Positions 36,292 to 45,519 of a stretch of 64,000 nt of DNA are shown here, piece by piece; position 1 is the stretch's first letter; the number at the start of each line of letters is the position of its first letter. The position numbers and the translations under genes were made by a program. The stretch is from Rhizobium sp. R711 (lineage in GTDB: Bacteria > Pseudomonadota > Alphaproteobacteria > Rhizobiales > Rhizobiaceae). Location of the stretch: assembly GCF_002211365.1 (NCBI RefSeq), contig NZ_LOKZ01000034.1, forward strand, positions 1 through 64,000, read 5' to 3'. The notes beneath the pieces were generated by a model, which worked only from the letters and a program-made list of their open reading frames with translations, ran no database searches and was not told the origin of the DNA.

Positions 36292-37926
36292 TCAACCCTT
36301 CAAAATACCACCCGCCGCAACGACGGCCTCCGGCGTGTCCACATCCAGATGTGCCGCATCGCCGATGTCGATGTCTACCACAGGCACGCCTGAGGTTTCG
36401 ATGATATGCCGCGCCCCAACGTCACCTTCCAGCCTCACGACCTCATCGAATAGCGACTTCGGGATGATTACGGGATTGCCCCGCTTGCCGCGGGACACGG
36501 CACGGATGATCGACTGGCCGCTCGATTGCCCGAACGCTGCGATCAGTGCATCGAGATCGCCACTGGAAACGCCCGGCATATCGGCCAACATCACCAGGAT
36601 TCCATCCGCCTCCTGCGCCTGCTCAACGGAAAATCCTGTGGCGAGCGACGAGGCCATGCCAGAGGCATAGTCCGGATTGTGAATTGTCGTCGCTTTCAGC
36701 CCGGACAGTGCTGCTTCGATGTCGTTCTTGCGATGCCCGGTCACGACGATGACCGACGACGACCGACTGCCGATCGCGGTCATCACCGATCGCCGAATAA
36801 GCGGCACACCGTCAAACTCTGCGAGCAGCTTGTGTGGACCGCCCTCGCCCATCCGGCTGGCCTTGCCTGCGGCGAGAAGGACGGTCGCAACATTGCCGGC
36901 GGGGACAAAGCGCGCCTCCGCTTCACGAATGCTTGGCCGCGTCTGAATTTCCATCAGAAGACCTCCCACGCCCATCCCGCTGATGTCGATTGCGCTTGGC
37001 TGTTCACCGGCTAGGACCCGATCGAGTACCCAGTCGAAGCCATTCTCTTTCGGGCTGCGCGCGCATCCCGGCGCCCCAATCACGGGAATGTCGCCGATGT
37101 GTCCGAGAACGAGGAGGTTACCCGGATCCACAGGCATGCCGACCTGCACCACTTCGCCGCCTGCCTGTCGGATCGCCTCGGGGATCACATCCTCGTCGTC
37201 GATGACGGCGGACGCGCCGAAAAGGATGAGCAGTTTTGGCGCCTCGTCGGGCGCGCTCGCAACCTCTCGCAGTGCCTTTGCAACCGGCTCCGCCCGATGA
37301 GCAACCCGGGTTTCCCTCACGAGATGACTGCCTGATGCAATCAGCCGGCGGGAAAGCACGCGGGCGGTCTTATCCATCACCGCTGGCTTCAGCGATGGCA
37401 GCTCAGTTGCGATCAGAGAGACCGATCGGCTGGCAAAGGGCTTCACCTCGAACGCGGATGTGACCCGCAGAACCTCGCACGCAATGTCGAGTTTTGCGCC
37501 AGAAACGGCGAGCGGAATGATCTTGAATGTTGCAACCATATCGCCCTTCCGAACGGGCACATGGTCGTTCAAGCAGGCAAGCGTTATGGCGGGGTCGATC
37601 CTGTTCAGCCGGTCAACGGTGCCGCGACTTGCGACAAACAGACCGTCAACGGTCGAATACACGTTCACCCGCCCGGTGGAGGCCTCCGAGAAGCGCAGGT
37701 GGTCGGGCGCGACGGCCTGCGCAAGTCGTTTCGCCGCCTCGTCCTCGCCGATGTCGCCCGACTCCATGCGCGCCGCGATCACATGCTCTATGCCTTCGCC
37801 GCGCAGCCTCACGATATCACTGGCGTCGATCCTGTGACCTTTTGGCAAGCTGCCGCCTGCAAGTTTGACCGCATGCGCGAGAATCACGCCGTCGGCGACA
37901 TCGAGGGAAAACGAACCGAATTTCAT
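36292..37926 (-). CDS. Molybdopterin-binding domain fused to a MobA-like nucleotidyltransferase
   Basis: A 544-residue two-domain protein. The N-terminal 330 residues carry a MoeA/MogA-like molybdopterin-binding fold (LILFGASAVIDDEDVIPEAI and GAPGCARSPKENGFDWVLDR). The C-terminal 200 residues are an NTP transferase with LLAAGKASRMGEGGPHKLL and LADMPGV, as in MocA/MobA, which attach CMP or GMP to the molybdenum cofactor. The fusion suggests one protein inserting and capping the cofactor for a xanthine dehydrogenase/CO dehydrogenase-type hydroxylase. Start overlaps the previous stop by four bases. Confidence 0.9.
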   Translation of the reverse strand: MKFGSFSLDVADGVILAHAVKLAGGSLPKGHRIDASDIVRLRGEGIEHVIAARMESGDIGEDEAAKRLAQAVAPDHLRFSEASTGRVNVYSTVDGLFVASRGTVDRLNRIDPAITLACLNDHVPVRKGDMVATFKIIPLAVSGAKLDIACEVLRVTSAFEVKPFASRSVSLIATELPSLKPAVMDKTARVLSRRLIASGSHLVRETRVAHRAEPVAKALREVASAPDEAPKLLILFGASAVIDDEDVIPEAIRQAGGEVVQVGMPVDPGNLLVLGHIGDIPVIGAPGCARSPKENGFDWVLDRVLAGEQPSAIDISGMGVGGLLMEIQTRPSIREAEARFVPAGNVATVLLAAGKASRMGEGGPHKLLAEFDGVPLIRRSVMTAIGSRSSSVIVVTGHRKNDIEAALSGLKATTIHNPDYASGMASSLATGFSVEQAQEADGILVMLADMPGVSSGDLDALIAAFGQSSGQSIIRAVSRGKRGNPVIIPKSLFDEVVRLEGDVGARHIIETSGVPVVDIDIGDAAHLDVDTPEAVVAAGGILKG

Positions 37927-38627
37927 TTCTTGTCACCAATCGGCGATATGGCCCGTGTCCGCAGCGTCTGGACGATCTCGGCGAGAATGGCGACCGCGAT
38001 TTCGGCGGGGCTCGCCGCGCCGATATGCAGCCCGATCGGCGCGCTGATCCTGCCAAGTGCCGCCTCGTCCACGCGATCGGCGCGCAGCCGTTCCAGTCGC
38101 GCCGCATGCGTCTTGCGGCTCCCGAGGGCACCGACGTAGAAACAGCCGATCCGCAATGCCTCGGCAATCGGGAAATCGTCGATCTTCGGGTCATGCGTCA
38201 CTGCGACGAGCGCGGTATAGGCGTCCAGCGGACGATCCTTGAGGACATCAACCGGCCAATCCGCAGTCAGGTCGATGCCGAGGAACCGTTCTGGCGTGGC
38301 GAAAGCCGTTCGCGGATCGATGATCCGCACATCGAAGCCGGCGAGAGATGCCATCTGCGCGAGGACCTGACTGATGTGAACGGCGCCGATGATCACGATA
38401 TGGGCCGGCGGCAAATGCACGTTCAGAAAATAGCGATGTCCCTCGATGTCGATTGCCGTCGATTTGCCGGAGCGCAAGGCAGCCTCGACGGCATCCTGTA
38501 GCGAAGGCTCTACGGAATCTCCCTCGATGACGACGCTGTCGCTACCGCTCTCGAGATCGGTCAGCAGTATGGCAGCCCGGCGAGCCCGGCGAGCGTCATT
38601 GAGCCGCGCAAGATTTGCGGCGTCCAT
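37923..38627 (-). CDS. XdhC Rossmann-domain protein (C-terminal half of XdhC/CoxI)
   Basis: A 234-residue protein matching the C-terminal Rossmann domain of XdhC: AHIVIIGAVHISQVLAQMA, then RIIDPRTAFATPERF, VAVTHDPKIDDFPIAEAL and FYVGALGSRKTHAARLERL. XdhC proteins bind sulfurated molybdenum cofactor and hand it to the apo-enzyme. Here the two XdhC domains are separate genes. The ATG at 38627 overlaps the upstream stop by one base. Confidence 0.9.
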   Translation of the reverse strand: MDAANLARLNDARRARRAAILLTDLESGSDSVVIEGDSVEPSLQDAVEAALRSGKSTAIDIEGHRYFLNVHLPPAHIVIIGAVHISQVLAQMASLAGFDVRIIDPRTAFATPERFLGIDLTADWPVDVLKDRPLDAYTALVAVTHDPKIDDFPIAEALRIGCFYVGALGSRKTHAARLERLRADRVDEAALGRISAPIGLHIGAASPAEIAVAILAEIVQTLRTRAISPIGDKK

Positions 38628-38956
38628 CAATCGAGCCTTTCAACATAAACGCGAATGCGGCCACCACAGGAAAGGCCGACCCGCCATGCGGTTTCATCGG
38701 CCACGCCAAATTCGAGCATCTTTGCTTTGCCGTCGGCGATCACGTCCAAAGCCTCGGCAATAACGGAACCCTCGACGCAACCGCCCGATACAGATCCCTC
38801 AAAATTCCCATCCCGGTCGATCACCAGATGGCTCCCCGCCGGACGTGGCGCCGATCCCCACGTTTCGATCACCGTGGCAATAGCAACGTCCCGCCCGCCC
38901 TTTCGCCAGGCTTCCGCCATCATCAGTGGATCAAGGTCAAAGGATGTCCCTGTCAT
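38627..38956 (-). CDS. XdhC/CoxI N-terminal domain protein
   Basis: A 109-residue protein with the XdhC_CoxI domain: VATVIETWGSAPRPAGSHL, SVSGGCVEGSVIAEAL and GLSCGGRIRVYVERL, including the two conserved cysteines that may hold the cofactor. It is the separate N-terminal half of XdhC. It is coupled by four-base and one-base overlaps to the VWA gene before and the Rossmann gene after. Confidence 0.92.
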   Translation of the reverse strand: MTGTSFDLDPLMMAEAWRKGGRDVAIATVIETWGSAPRPAGSHLVIDRDGNFEGSVSGGCVEGSVIAEALDVIADGKAKMLEFGVADETAWRVGLSCGGRIRVYVERLD

Positions 38957-40215
38957 GCGATGCCTTTCAAGGTTTCAAGATACCGGCGCGGATCGTACGT
39001 GGTCGATCTGGTCGCGCCGAGTGCCTCCGCGAGATCGCTCAAGGATGATAGATTGTGAACCGGTCGGAATTCGTCAACATGCGGAAGCATCGCCCGCACG
39101 CCACGCGCCCGCGGCTCGAAGCCATCGAAGCGCAGCAGTGGATTGAGCCAGATGAGACGCCGGCAGGAGCGATGCAGCCTGTCCATCTCGGCCGCGAGCA
39201 GATCCGTTCCCTCGCGCTCCAGCCCGTCGGTGATAAGCAGCACGATCGGGCCTTGCCCGAGTACCCGCCGAGCCCACAGCCGATTGAACTCCTTTAGTGT
39301 TTCCCCGATCCGAGTTCCTCCGGACCAATCCTTTACGGCCGCCGCGCATTCATCCATCGCTTGATCGGGATCCTTGTGTCGCATCTGGCGGGTGACATTC
39401 GTGAGGCGTGTCCCGAATAGGAAGGTATGAACCCGCCGGCGCTTCTCCGTCAGCACATGGAGAAAGTGGAGAAAGATACGCGTGTACTGGCTCATGGAGC
39501 CGGAGATGTCGGCAAGAACCACCAAGGGCGGCTGGACCTCGCGGATCTCACGATATCGCGGAAGAATGAGCCCTGCCCCGCTGCGCAGTGCCGCCCGCAT
39601 GGTCGCACGCGGATCGACACGCGTGTGGACATGCGATGGCCGAAAGCGCCGAGTGGGCACCTTATCCAGTGGCAGTTGCAGCTTCGTGAGCGCTTTCTTG
39701 GCGGCGGCAATCTCCGTCGCTGACATTTGCGCAAAGTCCATCCGCCGGAAAACCTCGTTGCCCGACATGGTGAAGCGCGCGTCGATCTCGATGTCGGGCT
39801 CGTCGCGTGGCGGCTTGTTGTCTCGACGTTCGCCGAGCAAGGCGTCGGCGGCGCGGGTTTCGCCGGGCTTTGCTTTCTCCTTCGCGCGAGTGTCTGGCGC
39901 CCGTGGTGACATCATCGCAATCATCTTCTCGACAAGATCGCGTGAGCGCCAGAAAAGGCGAAACGCCTCGTCGAAGACCGGTTTGTCTTCGCGCCGCTTA
40001 ACGAAGACGGACGAGAGTGCTGCGTGAAATTCCTCGCGCGACCCCATGCCGATTGCCTCTACCGCTTCGATGGCATCAACGATCGCCGCCGGCCCGATCT
40101 TCATGCCGGCCTTCCGCAATGCTCTGGCAAAGAAGACGATGTTGTCGGCAAATCGACCGTCGCCGACCGGAGGGGGCGGAACGACGATCCCATCCTGTCC
40201 GCTTGTCGGATCCAT
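38953..40215 (-). CDS. CoxE-like VWA domain protein
   Basis: A 420-residue protein with an N-terminal helical region (FADNIVFFARALRKAGMKIGP) and a C-terminal von Willebrand factor A domain with a metal site in VVLADISGSMSQYTR plus SGGTRIGETL and LLITDGLEREGTD. CoxE-type proteins work with a MoxR ATPase (CoxD) to activate CO dehydrogenase or similar molybdenum hydroxylases. The spacing of three bases to the MoxR gene supports that pairing. Confidence 0.92.
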   Translation of the reverse strand: MDPTSGQDGIVVPPPPVGDGRFADNIVFFARALRKAGMKIGPAAIVDAIEAVEAIGMGSREEFHAALSSVFVKRREDKPVFDEAFRLFWRSRDLVEKMIAMMSPRAPDTRAKEKAKPGETRAADALLGERRDNKPPRDEPDIEIDARFTMSGNEVFRRMDFAQMSATEIAAAKKALTKLQLPLDKVPTRRFRPSHVHTRVDPRATMRAALRSGAGLILPRYREIREVQPPLVVLADISGSMSQYTRIFLHFLHVLTEKRRRVHTFLFGTRLTNVTRQMRHKDPDQAMDECAAAVKDWSGGTRIGETLKEFNRLWARRVLGQGPIVLLITDGLEREGTDLLAAEMDRLHRSCRRLIWLNPLLRFDGFEPRARGVRAMLPHVDEFRPVHNLSSLSDLAEALGATRSTTYDPRRYLETLKGIA

Positions 40216-40218
40216 CCG

Positions 40219-41148
40219 TTATCCTGCCGCCTGCAGTTCGTTCTTTATGTCGTCCAAGACTTTCGCGCCGTCGCTGCCTTGAATGCGCGCGATATCGTCC
40301 TGGTATTTGAGCAGCGTTCCGATCGTATCGGAGATCGTTTCCGGATCGAGCGCCAGGCGGTCGAGTTCCGTTAGCGCCGTCGCCCAGTCAATCGTCTCGG
40401 CAACGCCGGGGTTTTTGAAAAGATCCAATGTCCGAAGCTTCTGCACATAGGCAACGATCTGCGCGGACAACGCGGCATTGCAACCCGGCACCTTTCGGCG
40501 AATGATCTCCAGCTCCTGCTGCGCATCGGGATAATCGACCCAATGGTAGAGGCAACGCCTCTTTAGAGCGTCGTGGACCTCGCGCGTCCGGTTCGTGGTG
40601 ATGATCACGATCGGCGGTTCGGCGGCGCGGATGGTGCCAAGCTCGGGGATCGTCACCTGAAAGTCGGAAAGAACCTCCAACAGAAAGGCCTCGAACGCCT
40701 CATCGGTACGATCGAGCTCATCGATAAGGAACACAGGTGCCCGACCATCGGCACTGGATAAAGCCTGCAGCACGGGCCGGCGGATCAGGTATCTCTCGGA
40801 GAAGATGTCGGATTCTATTCTGTCCCGGTCCGTCAGGCCGGACGCTTCGGCCAACCGGATTTCCAGCATCTGTGCTGGATAGTTCCATTCGTAGACAGCC
40901 GATGAGATATCTAGCCCTTCGTAGCATTGCAGGCGGATCAGCGGTCGCCCCAAAGCCTTCGACAGAACTTTGGCAATCTCCGTCTTCCCGACGCCCGCCT
41001 CCCCTTCAAGAAAGAGAGGCCGCTTCATCTTTACGGCCAGGAAAAGCACCGTTCCAAGCGCCCGCCCCGCCAAATAGTCCTGTTCGCCCAGCATCGCGAT
41101 CGTCTCGTCGATCGACGATGGCAGCGGTGGATGCGCTTGATCCCGCAT
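40219..41148 (-). CDS. MoxR family AAA ATPase (CoxD-like)
   Basis: A 309-residue AAA+ ATPase and first gene of the cluster. Walker A is GEAGVGKTEIAK, Walker B VFLIDELDRTDEAFEAFLLE, sensor 1 VIITTNRTREVHDAL, and the arginine finger region RRCLYHWVDYP. MoxR ATPases pair with VWA proteins to insert cofactors or remodel enzymes, and CoxD helps form the Cu-Mo site of CO dehydrogenase. The partner structural enzyme is not in the window. Confidence 0.93.
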   Translation of the reverse strand: MRDQAHPPLPSSIDETIAMLGEQDYLAGRALGTVLFLAVKMKRPLFLEGEAGVGKTEIAKVLSKALGRPLIRLQCYEGLDISSAVYEWNYPAQMLEIRLAEASGLTDRDRIESDIFSERYLIRRPVLQALSSADGRAPVFLIDELDRTDEAFEAFLLEVLSDFQVTIPELGTIRAAEPPIVIITTNRTREVHDALKRRCLYHWVDYPDAQQELEIIRRKVPGCNAALSAQIVAYVQKLRTLDLFKNPGVAETIDWATALTELDRLALDPETISDTIGTLLKYQDDIARIQGSDGAKVLDDIKNELQAAG

Positions 41149-41171
41149 GTTTCCTCCCTTTTTTCAGGAAG

Positions 41172-41672
41172 TTATAACGTGTGATAGTCCCGGTTCATAT
41201 AGACAAGCGCCGGCTTCGCCTCGTTGTACCGGACCGCCACGACCTCCCCAAAAATGATATGGTGCGTCGACATTTCCTTGATTTCGCTGACGCGGCAATC
41301 GAAGGAGGCAAGGGCGTCGTGAAGAATGGGCGCGCCGGTCACCAGCTTGTCAAAGACGCCGGTCGCGAAACGCTCGTCATTTGTGATCTGAGTACGGCCG
41401 GAAAAAGCATCGGCAAGCGCTTGATGGTGCGCCGCAAGCGTATTCAATGCGAAGATACCGCTCCGGAAGAAGATGTCGTTCTTCGGATTGCTGTTGTTCA
41501 GGCACACCAGAACGGTCGCAGGGCTGTCCGTTACCGAGCAAGCGGCGGTGATGGTAACCCCCCGGCGCTCCTCGCCGATTGCGGTCGTCACGAGCTGCAC
41601 GTGGCCTCCAAAGCGGCTCATCGCATCCCGATAGAGGCGCGGATCGATCGGTTGCTTATTCAACAAATGCAT
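41172..41672 (-). CDS. Flavin reductase family protein
   Basis: A 166-residue FMN-binding split-barrel protein of the DIM6/NTAB flavin reductase type: YRDAMSRFGGHVQLVTTAIG, GVTITAACSVTDSPATVLVCLN, FALNTLAAHHQALADAFSG and a C-terminal HHIIFGEVVAVRY. Such enzymes supply reduced flavin to monooxygenases, and no partner oxygenase is seen. Start at the ATG at 41672, with GGATGGAG just upstream. A much longer open frame continues upstream but has no conservation. Confidence 0.88.
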   Translation of the reverse strand: MHLLNKQPIDPRLYRDAMSRFGGHVQLVTTAIGEERRGVTITAACSVTDSPATVLVCLNNSNPKNDIFFRSGIFALNTLAAHHQALADAFSGRTQITNDERFATGVFDKLVTGAPILHDALASFDCRVSEIKEMSTHHIIFGEVVAVRYNEAKPALVYMNRDYHTL

Positions 41673-41838
41673 TCTCCATCCGGCGTTCGCCAGCTTGCTG
41701 TTTCCTGTAATATGAAGGTGATCGGTTACCTTTTCTACAAAAAGCCAGGCGAAAAGCTTCCCGATTGTGCGTTTTTCTTTGACGATCGATGCCGGACGGA
41801 TAAAAGAGCAGGACAAACGACAGGGACCTGCGGCTTTT

Positions 41839-42921
41839 ATGAATACTTTGCGTGGCCTAGCACTTCTGCCGATGCTGCTCCTTGCGGCCGCAGAATGCCA
41901 TGCCGCCGGTCTTACGATTGGTGTCGTAGCGCCACAGAGTGGCAACCTCGCGCCGATCGGAGCGCAGATTATCGCCGGTGCCACTGCCAAGATCCGGCAG
42001 GACGGCAACACGATCGTCACGGTCGGAGAGACCTGCGAGGAAAACAGCGGTGCGGCCATCGCCGATGCGCTGATCAATGCCAAGGTCCAGGTCGCCATCG
42101 GTTTTCTCTGCAGCGAGACGCTCGAGGGGGCGTTGCCGAAGCTGAAGGAAGCAGATATTCCGGCGATCACCGTCTCCGTACGCTCGCGCATCCTCATGGA
42201 AGACGCTCTAAAAAATGGCTGGCCGCTCTACCGGCTGGCGCCAGCCGATGGCGCCGAAGCGGAGAAGATCACCGAGGTGATCTTACGCGAATGGGCGGCC
42301 TCGCCGCTCGCCCTGATCGAGGATGGCACCATCCATGGTCGGGAACTTACGGAAGCGATCCGCAACGCCCTCGAGGAAAAAGGCCTTAAGCCCGTCTTCA
42401 CCGACACCTATCGACCTGGCCAGGAGCAACAGGTTGCGCTGGTGAGGCGACTGAAGAAAGCTGGGGCAACAAAGGTGTTTGTCGGCGGAGATCGCGGCGA
42501 CGTTTCTGTCATTGCGCGTGATGCCCTGGCGGAAAAGATCCACCTCGATATTCTTGGTGGCGACGCCATGCGCGCCGCCGACCAGCCCCTTACGCTCGCG
42601 GATGGCGTTCTCGCCGTAGTTCTGCCCGACTATGCCGCGCGACCGGAAGCCAAGCCGGTCGTCGATGCGTTTCGCGCGAGCGGCGTCGAGCCCGAGGGCT
42701 ATGTGCTGCCTGCCTATACAGCAGTGGAGATTGCGGCGAAAGCCGCCCAGGACGCCAGCGCGGACGACCGCCCCATCGCGCAGCACATTGGCGGCACGTC
42801 CTTCGAGACGGTCATCGGAAAAGTTGCCTTCAATGCCGGCCACGAATTGGCCGATAACCCCTACCGCATGCTGCAGTGGCACGCCGGTTCGTTCGTCCCG
42901 CCGAGTGCGCCGATCGAATAG
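41839..42921 (+). CDS. Periplasmic branched-chain amino acid-type substrate-binding protein
   Basis: A 360-residue protein from the ATG at 41839, with a signal peptide (LRGLALLPMLLLAAAECHA, cleavage near residue 22) and a type I periplasmic binding fold: LTIGVVAPQSGNLAPIGAQI, VAIGFLCSETLEGALP, AGATKVFVGGDRGDVSVIAR, YVLPAYTAVEIAAKAAQ. No ABC permease or ATPase gene is near, so it is an orphan binding protein. It is divergent from the flavin reductase gene. Confidence 0.88.
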   Translation: MNTLRGLALLPMLLLAAAECHAAGLTIGVVAPQSGNLAPIGAQIIAGATAKIRQDGNTIVTVGETCEENSGAAIADALINAKVQVAIGFLCSETLEGALPKLKEADIPAITVSVRSRILMEDALKNGWPLYRLAPADGAEAEKITEVILREWAASPLALIEDGTIHGRELTEAIRNALEEKGLKPVFTDTYRPGQEQQVALVRRLKKAGATKVFVGGDRGDVSVIARDALAEKIHLDILGGDAMRAADQPLTLADGVLAVVLPDYAARPEAKPVVDAFRASGVEPEGYVLPAYTAVEIAAKAAQDASADDRPIAQHIGGTSFETVIGKVAFNAGHELADNPYRMLQWHAGSFVPPSAPIE

Positions 42922-42959
42922 GACCTGTCACACGGCACGAGTTTTACGGAGAGACTTCA

Positions 42960-43640
42960 ATGACTATGCCCATTCGCATCGCGCCGTCCGTCCTTGCTGC
43001 CGATTTTGCTAAACTTGGCCAGGAAGTCCGCGACGTGACGGCAGCCGGAGCCGATTGGATCCACCTCGACGTTATGGACGGTCATTTCGTACCCAACATT
43101 TCCTTCGGTCCAGATGTGATCAGGTCGTTGCGTTCCTACACGAATGCGATTTTCGATTGCCATCTTATGATTGCCCCTGTTGACCCTTACCTGGAGGCCT
43201 TCGCCAAGGCGGGTTGCGATCGCATCACCGTTCATGCTGAAGCCGGGCCACATCTCCACCGCTCGCTTCAGACGGTGCGCGGCCTGGGCAAGAAGGTTGG
43301 CGTAACGATCAATCCAGCCACGCCGCTTTCGGCAATCGAGAACGTGCTCGACGACGTCGACCTGATCCTCATCATGTCCGTCAACCCTGGCTTCGGCGGG
43401 CAGAAATTCATCCCCGCAATGGCGGACAAGATTGCCGCCGCCCGGTCACTGATCGGTGATAGGCCAATCGATCTTGAGGTTGATGGCGGCGTGACGGTCG
43501 AAACCGCGCCGATTATCGGCAAGGCTGGAGGCAACGTTCTGGTCGCCGGTTCGGCGATCTTCAAGGGCGGTTCGGTCGAGACCTACAAGGCAGCGATCAG
43601 TGCGCTGCGCAGTGCCGCCGAAGGCAAGACCAAGCCGTGA
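42960..43640 (+). CDS. rpe: Ribulose-phosphate 3-epimerase
   Basis: A 226-residue TIM-barrel epimerase that interconverts ribulose 5-phosphate and xylulose 5-phosphate. The motifs IAPSVLAADFAKLG, WIHLDVMDGHFVPNISFG (metal histidines and aspartate), LIMSVNPGFGGQKF and EVDGGVTVETAP are all intact. Start at 42960 with CGGAGAGA upstream. Confidence 0.97.
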   Translation: MTMPIRIAPSVLAADFAKLGQEVRDVTAAGADWIHLDVMDGHFVPNISFGPDVIRSLRSYTNAIFDCHLMIAPVDPYLEAFAKAGCDRITVHAEAGPHLHRSLQTVRGLGKKVGVTINPATPLSAIENVLDDVDLILIMSVNPGFGGQKFIPAMADKIAAARSLIGDRPIDLEVDGGVTVETAPIIGKAGGNVLVAGSAIFKGGSVETYKAAISALRSAAEGKTKP

Positions 43641-43656
43641 CGAAAGTGAGCCGTCC

Positions 43657-44148
43657 TTGATCTCAGAGCGGCTCAAGGCGGCTCGCCCGCCCTTTTCCGA
43701 TCTCTTCGCAGGCGCCATTCTCTGGGGCATGCAAATGCTGGCGTCTGCGATGGCCGCGCTTTATCTCCGAAATGGGATGGAGACGGCGCATGTACGCGAC
43801 CTCGCGATACTCTATTTCGCAGGCGGCCTGCTGGCATGGCCGTTCATGCTGCCTTTGGCTCGCTTCCTTGCGCATCGACGGTCGCTGGAAACGCGGTTTG
43901 CAGCGTTTTTCCTGACACTTGCCGCCGGCACCATCCTGATGACGGCCTTTCTCTTTGCCATGGACTACCGGGTCTTCTACGCCGCGTGGCACGCGTCTTT
44001 TGGATCCCTGACATGGGTTTTCCAATTCGTCTTCACCGGAGCCAGCGCGGTCTATCAGTTTGCCGTGCTGGGAATTCGCCTTTTTCTTCCGCTCGGTCTC
44101 CTTTGCCTTTTCGGCACCAGTATTGCGCTTGCCAAACGCATGCGTTGA
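43657..44148 (+). CDS. Hypothetical membrane protein between rpe and purB
   Basis: From the TTG at 43657 the product is 163 residues with about four or five hydrophobic segments (LFAGAILWGMQMLASAMAA, LYFAGGLLAWPFMLPLARFL, FFLTLAAGTILMTAFLFAM, FVFTGASAVYQFAVLG, LFLPLGLLCLFGTSIAL). I recognise no family. It lies 16 bp after rpe and 64 bp before purB on the same strand, so co-transcription is plausible. Other start codons in frame are possible. Confidence 0.75.
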   Translation: MISERLKAARPPFSDLFAGAILWGMQMLASAMAALYLRNGMETAHVRDLAILYFAGGLLAWPFMLPLARFLAHRRSLETRFAAFFLTLAAGTILMTAFLFAMDYRVFYAAWHASFGSLTWVFQFVFTGASAVYQFAVLGIRLFLPLGLLCLFGTSIALAKRMR

Positions 44149-44211
44149 GATTGCCGCCTGTCTTTGCTACAGGGGCGCCAGCATTCCTTTTATGAACGAA
44201 AGCAGGAAGCC

Positions 44212-45519
44212 ATGATCCCGCGCTATTCCCGGCCAGAGATGGTCGCCATCTGGTCGCCCGAAACCAAGTTCCGCATCTGGTTCGAGATCGAGGCTCACGC
44301 CTGCGATGCGCTCGCCGAACTGGGCGTTATCCCGAAATCCGCTGCCAAGACGATCTGGGAACGAGGTGGCGCCGCCACGTTCGACGTTGCGCGCATTGAT
44401 GAAATCGAAGCCGTTACCAAGCACGATGTCATCGCCTTCCTGACGCACCTTTCGGAAATCGTCGGACCGGATGCCCGCTTTGTCCACCAGGGTATGACTT
44501 CGTCGGATGTTCTCGACACCACGCTGAACATCCAGCTTGTCCGGGCAGCAGACATTCTGCTCGCCGATATGGATCGCCTGCTTGCAGCACTCAAGGCGCG
44601 CGCCTTCGAACACAAGGACACCGTCCGCATCGGTCGCAGCCATGGCATCCACGCCGAGCCGACGACGATGGGACTGACGCTGGCGCGCTTCTACGCTGAG
44701 ATGAGCCGCAACCGCGCGCGCCTCCTGGCCGCGCGTGCTGAAATCGCAACCGGTGCGGTTTCGGGTGCCGTCGGGACCTTTGCCAATATCGATCCACGTG
44801 TGGAGGAACACGTCTGCGCCAAGCTCGGCCTGATACCCGAGCCCGTTTCGACGCAGGTCATTCCGCGCGACCGCCATGCGATGTTCTTTGCCACGCTCGG
44901 CGTCATAGCCTCCTCCATCGAAAACGTTGCGATCGAGATCCGCCACATGCAGCGCACGGAAGTGCTGGAAGCCGAGGAATACTTCTCGCCGGGCCAGAAG
45001 GGGTCTTCGGCCATGCCGCATAAGCGCAATCCGGTTCTGACCGAGAATCTCACTGGCCTGGCACGCCTGGTTCGCATGTCGGTCGTTCCGGCCATGGAGA
45101 ACGTCGCCCTCTGGCATGAGCGCGACATCAGCCATTCCAGCGTCGAGCGCGCCATCGGGCCGGACACGACAATCACGCTTGATTTCGCCCTCAACCGTTT
45201 GGCCGGTGTCATCGAGAAGCTCGTGGTCTATCCCGACAACATGATCAAGAATCTCGACAAGTTCCGTGGTCTCGTGCATTCGCAGCGCGTACTTCTGGCG
45301 CTGACGCAGGCTGGTGTTTCGCGTGAGGACGCCTACCGGCTCGTCCAGCGCAACGCGATGAGGGTTTGGGAACAGGGCAAGGACTTCCTCGAGGAACTAC
45401 TGGCCGATGCAGAGGTCCGTGCCGCGCTGTCTGAAGAAGAAATTCGTGAAAAGTTCGACCTCGGATATCATACCAAACACGTTGACACGATCTTCCGGCG
45501 CGTCTTCGGCGCTGCCTAA
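44212..45519 (+). CDS. purB: Adenylosuccinate lyase
   Basis: A 435-residue lyase acting twice in purine synthesis: SAICAR to AICAR, and adenylosuccinate to AMP. The superfamily signature is GSSAMPHKRNP, with THLSEIVGPDARFVHQGMTSSD and RIGRSHGIHAEPTT carrying catalytic residues. The start at 44212 (MIPRYSRPEMVAIW) has AGGAAG upstream. A hairpin directly after the stop forms its terminator. Confidence 0.97.
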   Translation: MIPRYSRPEMVAIWSPETKFRIWFEIEAHACDALAELGVIPKSAAKTIWERGGAATFDVARIDEIEAVTKHDVIAFLTHLSEIVGPDARFVHQGMTSSDVLDTTLNIQLVRAADILLADMDRLLAALKARAFEHKDTVRIGRSHGIHAEPTTMGLTLARFYAEMSRNRARLLAARAEIATGAVSGAVGTFANIDPRVEEHVCAKLGLIPEPVSTQVIPRDRHAMFFATLGVIASSIENVAIEIRHMQRTEVLEAEEYFSPGQKGSSAMPHKRNPVLTENLTGLARLVRMSVVPAMENVALWHERDISHSSVERAIGPDTTITLDFALNRLAGVIEKLVVYPDNMIKNLDKFRGLVHSQRVLLALTQAGVSREDAYRLVQRNAMRVWEQGKDFLEELLADAEVRAALSEEEIREKFDLGYHTKHVDTIFRRVFGAA

